NCBI GenBank assembly: GCA_021200535.1
Contig: JAJQGL010000050.1
Span: 1 to 64,000, forward strand
DNA: 64,000 nucleotides
Source: Clostridiaceae bacterium
GTDB lineage: Bacteria; Bacillota; Clostridia; Lachnospirales; Lachnospiraceae
Direction: 5' to 3'
The notes below the pieces were generated by a model. The model worked only from the letters and a program-made list of their open reading frames with translations, did not search any database and was not told the origin of the DNA. Positions 10,412 through 21,058 of the stretch are shown one piece after another. The translations under genes and the position numbers were made by a program. Positions within the stretch are counted from its first letter, which is position 1, and each line of letters begins with the position of its first letter.

Positions 10412-13400
10412 CTATTTTATGCGGGAAAAAACACTTGACTGGCTTATAAAACCAGAAGAAAGAATTTTCTTTCGGTATTCTTTGTATTTGGCAGGCAGAA
10501 TTTGAAAACAGCTTTTTGAACGGATGTTTTTAAATGCTGCCCTGCCTGTTTTGATCAATTTCTTACATTTTACCGTAACTTTACAGAGCTTCCTGTCACC
10601 GGAAAATGCTTTTTTCCCAATTGTCTGTACTTCCTTCGCCAGCACAACTGATTTTAGTTTACCCATATTGCAAAATGCCTTTTGAGGAATAGCAGAAAGA
10701 TGGACAGTCAGTTTTTCAATCTCTTTATTTCCGGAAAAGCATTTATCCTTGATTCCCGAAACATTGTAAATTACATCTTGATATTTGATTTGTTTTGGCA
10801 AACTGATCTTTTTCCTGCCTTTTTTCACGGCAACAATGCGAACCCTTTTCTGTCCCGTTTTTGAACTTAGAATGCGATACTGCAAACCGCTCTTCCAAAA
10901 AGTTTTCTTGGTTAAGGAAGCGGAATCGGATTCATTTGCTGAATTTCCTGTTTTTAAACCAGATTCCGTTGAATTTGCCTGCCCCTCTTCCGTCTGTTCA
11001 TTATCTTCTGTGTCTTCATTATCTTCGGTGTTTTCAGTGTCTGTATCTTCCGTGTCTCCAGATTTTTTTATTAAACAAGCCTTTAGAACTTTATCGCCGT
11101 AAGAACCTGCCTCTATTTTCGTAATAATTGTCTGTTCGGCGTCCCCACTGTCATACCAGCCTGCAAAATAATATGCAGAATCAAGTAAAATCTGGGTTTC
11201 TGTCGGCAACATTACTTCCGAAAGATACTGATAGCTTGTTACCTTATTTTCCAAAATCTGCAGTCTGGTATCATCAATATCATAAGAAATCGAATACGTC
11301 AATGGTTCTGACCATTCACTGTACAGACAAATATTTTCCGTGACAGCGCCAAAGTTCTGACCGCCCTTTCCTGCAAAACTCTGATCGGCCAGATACCAGC
11401 CGGAAAATGCATAGCCATTTTTCTGCAGTTCCGGCAGCATAAAATTTTTCCCATAAATCACATATTGCGTTTTTTCTTCAGATTCATCTATTAACTGTAC
11501 GCAGCACTGCGGATATACTGTCAGGTTGCGTTTCAGACATACGGTGCTGTCTGCCGGATAGATTACGCCATCCTGACTGATATACCTCGATACGGCAATT
11601 CCGGACTCTAAAACTGATGGAAGCACAGCATCTCCCATATATGCTGTTTCTTCCTGCTGCAGCACGGTCAGCTGATTTTGCTGATAGCCCTTTATCGACA
11701 AAACACATTCCCGCGGTACCAGCTGCAGGGACAGCTCTGTACTGGAATCACCTGAAATTCTGGTCTCCAGCTCTTCTACATTTTCTACCCGGTATCCAGA
11801 ATAAAAATATTGTGCAGATTCTGCCCCCTGATCTCCGTCACAGTAAATTTCTTCCAATGCGCTTCTCACAGTTTCTCCGGCTGTCCCAAGGAGAATCAGC
11901 GTGTCAAGCAGCGTACTTTCCTGCGTCTTATCATCCTCAATAAAACAATTTAATGTAAAAGCGATGTTCTGCTCTGATTTCCAGACAGCATATAACGTAA
12001 TACAGCTTTGTCCGTATCCCAGCAAACCATTCAGCTGCTGTCCAAAGGAAACCGACAGCCCCGTCCCATCCGCTTTTGTATTCCATCCTGTCATTTCATA
12101 GCCATATAAACGATATTTAGACAGCGAAGCGTAAGAATCACCCAGATATGTATATACCGTATCTGCCACAATGCCGCTGACCTCACCCTGGGCAGCGGAC
12201 GGAACGTTTTTATCATAAACAATCTGATATGTTCCTGGTGTCCATTGGGCATACAGCATAACCTCATCCCCCTGTGCCGAGGCCAGATTTTTGACCGAAG
12301 CTTCTTCCGAAAAGCTTTTGCCCGAACCGTCCGCCTTTGTATTCCAGCTGTCAAAGGAATATCCTTCGCACTGATAGGTACACGCAGAAAGGGATACACT
12401 ATTTGCATAGGCAACTGTCATTGGCTTCATTTTCTGTTCTGTTTCTTTTCCCTCTGGTAAATTTGCCAGAAAAGATACCTGATACTGAACCGGCGTCCAG
12501 ACTGCATATACTACACTGTCATGGTTTGGCATACTATATGTGTTTTCCTCTGTATAGACAGTTCCCTTTCCGGATGCATCTTCACACCATCCCTGAAACA
12601 GATATCCTGTTCTTGTGACAGCAGGTGTCATCAGCGTTATATTTTGTCCATATTTCAGCTGTTCCGCCTGTTCCCCGAATTCCTTTTTCAATCCGGATAC
12701 ATTGATGTCATAAGTCAGATTGTATTCTTTTCTCTGGTAATATACCGTTAAAATCAGGCTTCCGTCTGCACGGATTTTTCCTGATAATACAGATGCTTTT
12801 TCGTCAATGGCATATCCCTGAAAAACATTATCCAGAGATTCAGCCAATACCTCCTTTCCGGTGTAGCCATAAAATTCATAAGACGCATTCATTTCATACT
12901 TTCCACTGCTGTTTTCTTTGTAATATTCTACATGGTATGCCACAACGTCCGGTTTCCAGACAGCATACAATTCCATATCTTCTAAAACAGAAAAGCAGGC
13001 CGCGCCGGTTGTGTCATTTTCCTTTTCTGACCATCCGCAAAACCGGTATCCAAGCCTTACCGGCGTGTAAGCAATATTGATCTTTTCTTCGCTCCAGACC
13101 GCATAGAGCGTAACTGTCTGGTTCTCTTCATCCGTCAGGTTTTTCACGGAAACACCATCCAAAAACCGCACTTCCCCATCCGGCTGCAGCGCCCATCCCA
13201 AAAACTTCTGCGACACGTATTCCAGCTGTTGATCCTCTTCTTCTTTGTCAGCATTACAGTAAAGAATGATTTCGTGTTCCCGCTGAAAAAGGTTTTTCGT
13301 TAATTCAACGCTCTCGTCATAGCTGCAGGAAAGCTCTGCCATTTTCCCCGCTGTGCTGCCATTCCCGTCAAAACAAATCTGATAGGAAACCGGCTTAAAA

Positions 13401-14602
13401 TAGCGGTACACCGTTGTCCCTGCCGTCCCAACTGTTTCTGTGGTAACCCGGCTGCAGAAATAACCTTTGTAATATGTACCGGCCGTGGAATCCTCTCCCA
13501 GTTCTGCCCCCGATACCACAGTCTGATATGGAAGTTCTTTGGAAACACGCGATAACTCCGTCCCTTTTTGGCTTCCGTCTGCAATCACGTCCACATAATC
13601 TACCGGATAATTCTGATACGTAAAATACCGGTACACCACAGCGCCTGACACAGTGACAATCGCCTTGGTATCACCTGTATACCGGCATCCGGCATAATAC
13701 ATGCCTGTGTCAATCAAATCTCCTGCAGAACTGCCGCCGGCAATGGAGCCAAAGTCAGCATCCCAGTACGAGACGCCAAGCTGCTTCCCTCCTGTATCGG
13801 TACCGGCAATATCAATACAGGTAACCGGATACTGTTTGGGAGTAAGCTGCCACTTTGCCCGCAATACCGTATAAAATGGTATAACATCACCCTCGTGAAC
13901 CTCCCGTTCTGTTGAATCGGATATGAACCATCCCAAAAATGTACACGTATAACCCTGTTTTTCTCTTGTAACAGACGGGAGCGATCCGATATAACATCCT
14001 GTATCCAGCATATAGGCTTCTCCGTTGGAAGAGAGTGTGCCGTCATCTGTGTCAACTGAGATATTCTCATATGGAATTGATTTGTAATGATAAACATCAT
14101 AGACATACGAGACGCCATCTCCATTATAGCTTCCCAGGGTAATATTATCATTTTTGGCGTAAGACAGCCCTTTTAAGTTGGTCATCACCGTTTTTCCCAT
14201 GGCAATTTCCGTCTCTGTGGAGAGCAAAACTCCCTGACGGTATTGACGCAGGACAACACTATACCTTGAGATGTTGTTTGTCATATAAGATGCATGGATA
14301 ATAAATCTTCCCGCATCGCTTCCCGTGTTGTAAGATACAAAATTTTGCCCGCTGTCGGTCGTGCTCTCATAAATCCAGCCGCTACTGCTTTTCTTCCAAT
14401 GATCTACCATATAATACATGGGCACATTATTATACCGAACCATGACACCTACATGGGAATATCCATTGACTGTATTGTCATAGCTCCCAATAAAGCTTTC
14501 GTCGGTAGCGCCCTCCTCGGCCCTGCAATCCCTGCCGTTTGCAAATAGCATTCCAATCACAAAAAATAGTGAAAGGATTGGCAACAGCTTTTTTAACAGC
14601 AT
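10412..14602 (-). CDS. Large secreted InlB B-repeat protein with C-terminal BspA-like LRR
   Basis: Signal peptide; multiple GWxxxxxGxG...YAVW-type InlB/Listeria-Bacteroides repeats; acidic linker; C-terminal LRR_5-like ..IPQKAFCNMGKLKSVVLAKEVQTIGKKAFSG. Confidence 0.85.
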   Translation of the reverse strand: MLLKKLLPILSLFFVIGMLFANGRDCRAEEGATDESFIGSYDNTVNGYSHVGVMVRYNNVPMYYMVDHWKKSSSGWIYESTTDSGQNFVSYNTGSDAGRFIIHASYMTNNISRYSVVLRQYRQGVLLSTETEIAMGKTVMTNLKGLSYAKNDNITLGSYNGDGVSYVYDVYHYKSIPYENISVDTDDGTLSSNGEAYMLDTGCYIGSLPSVTREKQGYTCTFLGWFISDSTEREVHEGDVIPFYTVLRAKWQLTPKQYPVTCIDIAGTDTGGKQLGVSYWDADFGSIAGGSSAGDLIDTGMYYAGCRYTGDTKAIVTVSGAVVYRYFTYQNYPVDYVDVIADGSQKGTELSRVSKELPYQTVVSGAELGEDSTAGTYYKGYFCSRVTTETVGTAGTTVYRYFKPVSYQICFDGNGSTAGKMAELSCSYDESVELTKNLFQREHEIILYCNADKEEEDQQLEYVSQKFLGWALQPDGEVRFLDGVSVKNLTDEENQTVTLYAVWSEEKINIAYTPVRLGYRFCGWSEKENDTTGAACFSVLEDMELYAVWKPDVVAYHVEYYKENSSGKYEMNASYEFYGYTGKEVLAESLDNVFQGYAIDEKASVLSGKIRADGSLILTVYYQRKEYNLTYDINVSGLKKEFGEQAEQLKYGQNITLMTPAVTRTGYLFQGWCEDASGKGTVYTEENTYSMPNHDSVVYAVWTPVQYQVSFLANLPEGKETEQKMKPMTVAYANSVSLSACTYQCEGYSFDSWNTKADGSGKSFSEEASVKNLASAQGDEVMLYAQWTPGTYQIVYDKNVPSAAQGEVSGIVADTVYTYLGDSYASLSKYRLYGYEMTGWNTKADGTGLSVSFGQQLNGLLGYGQSCITLYAVWKSEQNIAFTLNCFIEDDKTQESTLLDTLILLGTAGETVRSALEEIYCDGDQGAESAQYFYSGYRVENVEELETRISGDSSTELSLQLVPRECVLSIKGYQQNQLTVLQQEETAYMGDAVLPSVLESGIAVSRYISQDGVIYPADSTVCLKRNLTVYPQCCVQLIDESEEKTQYVIYGKNFMLPELQKNGYAFSGWYLADQSFAGKGGQNFGAVTENICLYSEWSEPLTYSISYDIDDTRLQILENKVTSYQYLSEVMLPTETQILLDSAYYFAGWYDSGDAEQTIITKIEAGSYGDKVLKACLIKKSGDTEDTDTENTEDNEDTEDNEQTEEGQANSTESGLKTGNSANESDSASLTKKTFWKSGLQYRILSSKTGQKRVRIVAVKKGRKKISLPKQIKYQDVIYNVSGIKDKCFSGNKEIEKLTVHLSAIPQKAFCNMGKLKSVVLAKEVQTIGKKAFSGDRKLCKVTVKCKKLIKTGRAAFKNIRSKSCFQILPAKYKEYRKKILSSGFISQSSVFSRIK

Positions 14603-14717
14603 AAATACCTCCATCCTATCTTCCCTGCAGCTTCTTTTCGTCCCTTTAAAACATATGTAACAATAAGTATTCTATATGATATCATAAATAAAAATTTTTT
14701 CAATATACATATCCACC

Positions 14718-14748
14718 AAAAAAGCAGGGGAAATTCCCCTGCTTTTTT
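14718..14748 (-). terminator. Strong rho-independent terminator at the end of the catabolic operon
   Basis: AAAAAAGCAGGGG-AAATT-CCCCTGCTTTTTT perfect inverted repeat. Confidence 0.85.
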
Positions 14749-14770
14749 AGCAGATATGTATGCCGGAATA

Positions 14771-16249
14771 TCAATTATGGTACCATCCCGGTCCGCCCGG
14801 ATTTAAATTAATATTGATTTGTTTCACTTCCTGATATTCTTCCAGACCATGAACGCCTAACTCCCTGCCGATCCCGCTCATCTTATAGCCGCCCCATGGC
14901 GCTTCGGAAAATGCCGGATTATAACAATTAATCCATGTAATGCCTGCCCTGATTTCCCGGATGACCCGCAACGCTTTTGACATATCATTGGTAAATACAG
15001 CTCCTGCCAGTCCATAGACCGTATCGTTTGCCAAAGCAACCGCTTCTTTTTCTGTCTCAAATGTCTGGATGGTAACAACCGGTCCGAATATCTCTTCTTT
15101 GACGATTCTCATTTGGCTGCTGCAATGATCAAATACAGTTGGCCGGACAAAATATCCCTTTTTGCAATCGCCCTCCATATAACGGTATCCGCCGCAAACC
15201 AGCGCAGCGCCTTCTTTCTTGCCTGTTTCAATATAGGAAAGCACTTCTTGCATATGCTGTTTTGAAATTAACGGCCCCATATCCGGATTGTCCAATGGGT
15301 TGCCAAGCGTTATACGGTCAGCGCGCTCTGCCAGGCGTTTTACAAACTCATCTTTTATGGATTTTTCAATAATAATGCGTGAACCGGCACAGCATACTTC
15401 CCCCTGATTAAAGAAAATACCAAGCATTGCCCATTCCACTGCACTTTCGATATCAACATCCGCAAAGATTATATTCGGGGATTTTCCTCCAAGCTCCAAA
15501 CCAATTTTTTTGACATTCGCGGCCGCTGCCCGCATAATATTCTGCCCGACAACGGTACTTCCCGTAAATGTTATCATATCGACATCCTTACTCTCCGCCA
15601 GTTTATTCCCAACCGTGCTGCCAGGGCCTACCAGTAAATTAACGGTTCCTTTTGGCAGCCCCACCTCTTCAAATATCTCAAATAGTTTAATCGCTGATAA
15701 AAAAGTGTCTGAGCTCGGTTTAAAAATAATGCTGTTTCCGGCTGCTAAAGCAGGCGCTAATTTCCAAATACCCATCAGAAATGGGAAATTCCAGGGAGTA
15801 ATCATCGCACATACACCGACTGGTTCACGCACCTCATAAGAATGCATTTCCCCAAAATTCTGATTCACCTGATAGACGCCGCCTTCCGGTGTCCGGATAA
15901 GCCCTGCATAATATCGGAAACAATGCACCGCATCATCCACATCCGCCTCTGCCTCGCGGAGCGGTTTACCGTTATCCATGGATTCAATCGCCGCAATCTC
16001 CTGCAGGTTTTCTTCGATTTTATCAGCAATCTTTAGGAGAATATCACTCCTTTTTTGCACATCCATATCCCGCCATTCCCTGGTTACATAAAACGAATTT
16101 TTTGCCGCCTGTATTGCCCTCTCGGTGTCAGAAAAACTTGCTTCCTTTATCTCTGCGATCACATCTGCAGTAGCCGGATTAATGGAATATAACATTTTTT
16201 CGCCGCTTCCGTCTATCCAGGCCCCATCTATCCAAATCTTTTTTCTCAT
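14771..16249 (-). CDS. Aldehyde dehydrogenase (betaine/aminobutyraldehyde-dehydrogenase-like)
   Basis: LELGGKSPNIIF and FFNQGEVCCAGSR catalytic motifs. Confidence 0.92.
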   Translation of the reverse strand: MRKKIWIDGAWIDGSGEKMLYSINPATADVIAEIKEASFSDTERAIQAAKNSFYVTREWRDMDVQKRSDILLKIADKIEENLQEIAAIESMDNGKPLREAEADVDDAVHCFRYYAGLIRTPEGGVYQVNQNFGEMHSYEVREPVGVCAMITPWNFPFLMGIWKLAPALAAGNSIIFKPSSDTFLSAIKLFEIFEEVGLPKGTVNLLVGPGSTVGNKLAESKDVDMITFTGSTVVGQNIMRAAAANVKKIGLELGGKSPNIIFADVDIESAVEWAMLGIFFNQGEVCCAGSRIIIEKSIKDEFVKRLAERADRITLGNPLDNPDMGPLISKQHMQEVLSYIETGKKEGAALVCGGYRYMEGDCKKGYFVRPTVFDHCSSQMRIVKEEIFGPVVTIQTFETEKEAVALANDTVYGLAGAVFTNDMSKALRVIREIRAGITWINCYNPAFSEAPWGGYKMSGIGRELGVHGLEEYQEVKQININLNPGGPGWYHN

Positions 16250-16270
16250 TGCCGATCCCCCGCTTTCTCG

Positions 16271-17401
16271 TTATAAAGCCTTTTGATATAATTCCCGGAT
16301 TTGACCCTCCGTGAATTTGACCGGATGGTAATGGATTCCTGCCGCAGATACCTTCATGCAGTTCTCTGTCATCCAATCCACATCCTTTTCTTCAATTCCT
16401 AACTCTTTTAATCCGGTTGTCATATGTAACTGTTCCAGCAGCAGCCTGATCTGGCGAACGCAGTCCCTTTCATCTGCTCCCCCTAAATACCGGGAGATCA
16501 CTGCAGCTTTTTCTTTGCAGCCGACGATACTTTCTTCCATAACTACCGGCGTCAGTGCGGCCAGCCCCTTTCCGTGAGTGATATTCTTTAAGCCGCTGGC
16601 CGGGTGTTCCATGCCATGTGCAAGCGTAACACCTGCCGTATTAATTGCCATGCCGCCTAATGTACTCGCAAAGCTTACCGCATCCCAATAATCGGGTTCG
16701 TTTTTTCCTTCATACAACGGAACCAGACATTTCCCGATTAATTCCATTCCTTTCTCACACATCATTTCCGTTAATGGCTGGCTCTTTTTGCTGATATATG
16801 CCTCCATGCAGTGACAAAACGCATCAAACCCAACATTTGCCAGAATGCTTCTTGGCATTGTCATCATACACTCGGAATCAATAATGGACGCTTTGGCAAC
16901 AATCGCATTACAGCGCAACGATTTTTTATCTCCATTCTCCGGGTTCGTCAAAACAGCAAAGCCATTTCCTTCACTCCCGGTTCCGCATGTCGTTGGCACT
17001 AATACAATCGGCAAAGCCCTGTCACTTTTTTCCCGGTTGAAAATATAATCATTAATATCTCCCTCATTAACAGCCAGAAAAGCAGCTGCCTTTGCACAAT
17101 CCATAATGCTTCCCCCGCCTGCTCCAACTACCAGATCGCATTTTTCACTTACTGCTAATTGTGCGGCTGCCTTTGCCGTCTCAGTGGATGGATTCTGCAT
17201 AACCTGATCAAACACAACACTGTCCACATTCGCATTTTTTAAATATTTAATAATCTGGTCTAATAGCCCTGATTGCTTTGTGCTGTTTCTCCCTGTAACA
17301 ATCAATGCTTTTTTCCCATAATCTGCACATACCATTCCAACCTTATTCACCCTGCCGCGTCCAAATATAATATGAACCGGCAAATGATACTCAAAATCCA
17401 T
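16271..17401 (-). CDS. Iron-containing alcohol dehydrogenase
   Basis: GGGSIMDCAKA, PTTCGTGSE..., GMAINTAGVTLAHGMEHPAS motifs; start MDFEYHLP with GGGAGGG SD. Confidence 0.92.
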   Translation of the reverse strand: MDFEYHLPVHIIFGRGRVNKVGMVCADYGKKALIVTGRNSTKQSGLLDQIIKYLKNANVDSVVFDQVMQNPSTETAKAAAQLAVSEKCDLVVGAGGGSIMDCAKAAAFLAVNEGDINDYIFNREKSDRALPIVLVPTTCGTGSEGNGFAVLTNPENGDKKSLRCNAIVAKASIIDSECMMTMPRSILANVGFDAFCHCMEAYISKKSQPLTEMMCEKGMELIGKCLVPLYEGKNEPDYWDAVSFASTLGGMAINTAGVTLAHGMEHPASGLKNITHGKGLAALTPVVMEESIVGCKEKAAVISRYLGGADERDCVRQIRLLLEQLHMTTGLKELGIEEKDVDWMTENCMKVSAAGIHYHPVKFTEGQIRELYQKAL

Positions 17402-17473
17402 TTGATTCCCTCCCTCAGGACAAATACCGTTTATCCGTACTTGCATATTTTTGTTTTTTCCGTTTGCTGCCTG

Positions 17474-18838
17474 TCATCCGTTTAGCTGCTGCCTTGCCTC
17501 AACAAATGCTTCTTCAAATATTGCAAAACCTGTTTCTAACTGCTCATTTGTAATACATAAAGGGGCGAGGAAACGAATGACATTCTCTCCGGCATTTTCT
17601 AACAGCAGGCCCTTTTGCAGGGCACATTGAATGAGTACACGCACAAGCTCTGCGTAGGGTTCTTTGGTTTCTTTATCCTTGACAAACTCTACTCCTAACA
17701 TTGCGCCCAGGCCGCGAACATCACCAAATTCCTCATACTTCGCAATCATTCCTGTAAAAAATTCCGTCGCTTTTTTTCCTATTTCGACTGCTTTGCCGGC
17801 GTAATCTTCTTCCTGCATAATCTCAAATACCTTTAATGCAGATGCACATGCCAATGGATTTCCACAATATGTTCCGCCAATCGTTCCAGCCGGTATGGCA
17901 TCCATAATCTCCTCTCTCGCCGTAATGGCACTGATTGGCAAGCCGCCTCCAAGCGACTTTGCCGTCGCAATAATATCCGGAGCTGCCCCTGCTTCTTTCC
18001 AGTATTCCGAGGCAAAATAACGTCCGCTTCTGCAGTTGCCGCACTGTACCTCATCTGCAATTAATAAAATCCCTGTCTCATCACAGATTTTCCACACAGC
18101 CTTAACCCACTCAATCGGCGCGGGAATAAAACCGCCCTCCCCTTGCACCGGTTCAACTAAAATAGCGGCAATATCAGATGCCGGAGCTGCTTCTTCAAAT
18201 ATATTTTTTATTTTCTGTATATAATATTCAATGGCTTCTTTCCCGGTATAGCCCTTCGGTGCGCGGTACAGATATGGAAATTCTGCACGGTATATATCCG
18301 CCGGAAACGGTCCCATCCCCAGCGCATAGGATTTTTTGGCCGTTAATGCCATTGTGAGATTTGTTCTTCCATGAAAGGCCCCGGAAAAACAGATAACTCC
18401 TTTTCTTCCCGTATAGGCTTTTGCAGCTTTAATTGCATTTTCATCCGCTTCCGCACCGCTGTTTGCAAAAAAGGTTTTCATTTTACTGCCTTTACATGGC
18501 ATGATGCCATTTAGCTTTGAGGCAAGTTCTATGTACCCCTCATGAGCCACAACATTAAAAATACAATGAAAATATTTTTCCGCCTGTTTCTTTACAGCGT
18601 CTACAACTTCCGGCCTGGAATATCCAATATTCAACACGCCGACACCGCCGACAAAATCCAGAAATTTATTTCCATCTACATCCTGAAGAAGTGCACCCTC
18701 TCCGCGTTCAATGCAAATCGGATATGTATATCCGCACAATGCCTTTGGCAGCGCTGCATCCCTCTTTTCCAATAACTTTTTTGCCTTAACTCCAGGTACA
18801 CTCCCAGTTACAATATTGGGCAATTCCTCTTTTAACAT
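17474..18838 (-). CDS. Class III (4-aminobutyrate-type) aminotransferase
   Basis: FFANSGAEADENAIKAAKAYTGR, LVEPVQGEGG, ADEVQCG, TAKSLGGGLPISA (PLP Lys). Confidence 0.92.
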   Translation of the reverse strand: MLKEELPNIVTGSVPGVKAKKLLEKRDAALPKALCGYTYPICIERGEGALLQDVDGNKFLDFVGGVGVLNIGYSRPEVVDAVKKQAEKYFHCIFNVVAHEGYIELASKLNGIMPCKGSKMKTFFANSGAEADENAIKAAKAYTGRKGVICFSGAFHGRTNLTMALTAKKSYALGMGPFPADIYRAEFPYLYRAPKGYTGKEAIEYYIQKIKNIFEEAAPASDIAAILVEPVQGEGGFIPAPIEWVKAVWKICDETGILLIADEVQCGNCRSGRYFASEYWKEAGAAPDIIATAKSLGGGLPISAITAREEIMDAIPAGTIGGTYCGNPLACASALKVFEIMQEEDYAGKAVEIGKKATEFFTGMIAKYEEFGDVRGLGAMLGVEFVKDKETKEPYAELVRVLIQCALQKGLLLENAGENVIRFLAPLCITNEQLETGFAIFEEAFVEARQQLNG

Positions 18839-18878
18839 ACGACTACTTCCTTTCCATAATGTTTTTTTGCCGGGCTGT

Positions 18879-20096
18879 TTACGTGTCCGTGTTCCGGTAA
18901 CGCCGAATGGCAAATGCCAGCTTTAATTCCATCGCCGTAGAAAGATCGCTTACATCCTCATTGATTATCTTTTTTATCTTTTCCATCCGGTACCGCATGG
19001 TATTTCTGTGAATGTATAATTCTTCAGCCGCCGCATTTGCATTGCAGTTATTATTCAAATATGTTTCAAGTGTGCTGCACAGATCCCCGTCCTGTATATT
19101 ATCTGCATCAATTAATTTTCCTAATTTACTATCCAAATAATCATCCAGAAACTTTCCATTGGATATCTGCATAATCAGTGAATAAATTCCCAAATCATCA
19201 TAATAATAAATGTTATCATCATTCCTTACCAGAGATGCCATTGTAATGGCATTTTTAGCCTCCTGGTAACTATACTTAAATTGTTCTATATATTCATAAG
19301 GCGTTCCCACGCCGGCATATATAACTACTTTATACATGCTTTGTGCTTTTTCCATAATCCGCCGGATAATATTGCTCAATAAATCTTTGCTGAACAATTC
19401 AGCCGGAAGCATAGCAGCGACAAATTCGATCTGCGAATACATCATGATATTTCTCAACCCATAATTGCGAAATTCTCTTCGCACAATTTTACTGATATTC
19501 TGGCTCACTTCAATTAAATATCCCTCTTCCTTGTGTTCCTGTTTCTGTGTTTTCATTTCCGCTATCTGAAACACCGTCAGGCGCTGTTTTCCGGAGAGGC
19601 TGACATCCAGATAATTTGCCTGCTCCATAATTTCACTTTTATTGATGTGTTCCGAATACAAAATAGATGCCAGTATACGCTCGATAGAGTTCATATTGCT
19701 TTCTTCTTCTACCAGTATTCTGCATACAATCTGTGAAAAATCAATCAAATGCAGCTGTAAGGACAACTCAAACAAAGGAAGCTGCAGCTCATTGCAGTAT
19801 GCAATTATTTTTTGGGAAATCTGCCCTTCATTTATGACAAATGCGGCAATGTTTTTCTTGTACATCGCATCAATTAACTGTATTATTTTATTGTCATCAT
19901 TTGTTAAACTCACATTTGTAACAATAACTAACTCTTCGCCATGGATTAACTCGCTGATATCAAAATTTTCATCAAGGCATTGAATGCAATCTGCAAAATA
20001 AATCCAACGAATATTCCGATGTACACCAGTTTCCCCTGCAACTAATTTTATCCCATCCTTTATTTGTATCATATTCATTAAATCTTCACAGTTCAT
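18879..20096 (-). CDS. PucR-family transcriptional regulator
   Basis: N-terminal PucR-like domain; C-terminal LYIHRNTMRYRMEKIKKI helix-turn-helix. Confidence 0.88.
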   Translation of the reverse strand: MNCEDLMNMIQIKDGIKLVAGETGVHRNIRWIYFADCIQCLDENFDISELIHGEELVIVTNVSLTNDDNKIIQLIDAMYKKNIAAFVINEGQISQKIIAYCNELQLPLFELSLQLHLIDFSQIVCRILVEEESNMNSIERILASILYSEHINKSEIMEQANYLDVSLSGKQRLTVFQIAEMKTQKQEHKEEGYLIEVSQNISKIVRREFRNYGLRNIMMYSQIEFVAAMLPAELFSKDLLSNIIRRIMEKAQSMYKVVIYAGVGTPYEYIEQFKYSYQEAKNAITMASLVRNDDNIYYYDDLGIYSLIMQISNGKFLDDYLDSKLGKLIDADNIQDGDLCSTLETYLNNNCNANAAAEELYIHRNTMRYRMEKIKKIINEDVSDLSTAMELKLAFAIRRYRNTDT

Positions 20097-20135
20097 CCTC
20101 ACAGCTCTCCATTTCAATTACTTTTATGTATTCTA

Positions 20136-21047
20136 TTACTTAGTATTTCCTGCATGGTGCATTAAATACATTAGATCCTGCGCGATGGTAGCCGCTGCCA
20201 AAGCAGTAATTTCACTGTGGTCATATGCCGGAAGCACTTCTACTATATCAGCTGCCACAACATGGATTCCTTTTAATGCATATAACAGTTTCCTTACCTG
20301 TGCGGCAGATGGTCCTCCAATGACCGGAGTGCCGGTTCCCGGTGCAGCAGATGGATCCAGCGCATCAATATCAAAAGTAAGATATACCGGCATATCCCCC
20401 ACAATTTTCTTTAATTGAGCCCCCAGCTCATCCATATCCATAAAAACGGCATTCTGGGCATAAAAAATATGATATCCGCACTCTGTCATTTCCGTCCGGA
20501 TAAAAACCTGGGCAGAATGGGATGGGTCAATACAGCCCTCCGCCTGCAGGTCATAGGCAAAATTAGCATGCGATACATTCCCATCTGTGCTCGGCGTACT
20601 ATCCTGATGCGAATCAAAATGCAGCAGGGCCAGCTTTCCATATTTTTCACTGGCAGCCCTTACCATGCCATACGGGATAGTGTGGTCCCCGCCCAGGGTC
20701 AAAAGCCTGCATCCTGCATCCAGAATTTTTTTGGCATGATCATATGTCTCTTTTAACATGACCTTTGTCGTATTCTCGCCAACGTAATATCCAACATCCC
20801 CATAATCAATGATGGAAGCCGCCTCGCTGATTTTATAATCCCATGGATAAGAAAAACAATTTGCCAGCTGGCTCATATTCCGAATCGCCCGCGGGCCAAG
20901 GCGTGCTCCCGGACGATTTGTCACCCCGCTGTCAAAGGGAACGCCCATCACTGCAATATCCACATCATTTAATTCGCGCGTTACCGGATACAGATTAAAA
21001 CTTGGAATTCCTCCATAATGTAAATGCTTTTGTACTTCATATTCCAT
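20136..21047 (-). CDS. speB: Agmatinase-family ureohydrolase
   Basis: GGDHT, HFDSHQDS, TFDIDALDPSAAPGTGTPVIGG metal-binding motifs; C-terminus VEVLPAYDHSEITALAAATIAQDLMY. Confidence 0.88.
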   Translation of the reverse strand: MEYEVQKHLHYGGIPSFNLYPVTRELNDVDIAVMGVPFDSGVTNRPGARLGPRAIRNMSQLANCFSYPWDYKISEAASIIDYGDVGYYVGENTTKVMLKETYDHAKKILDAGCRLLTLGGDHTIPYGMVRAASEKYGKLALLHFDSHQDSTPSTDGNVSHANFAYDLQAEGCIDPSHSAQVFIRTEMTECGYHIFYAQNAVFMDMDELGAQLKKIVGDMPVYLTFDIDALDPSAAPGTGTPVIGGPSAAQVRKLLYALKGIHVVAADIVEVLPAYDHSEITALAAATIAQDLMYLMHHAGNTK

Positions 21048-21058
21048 TGTAAATCCTC

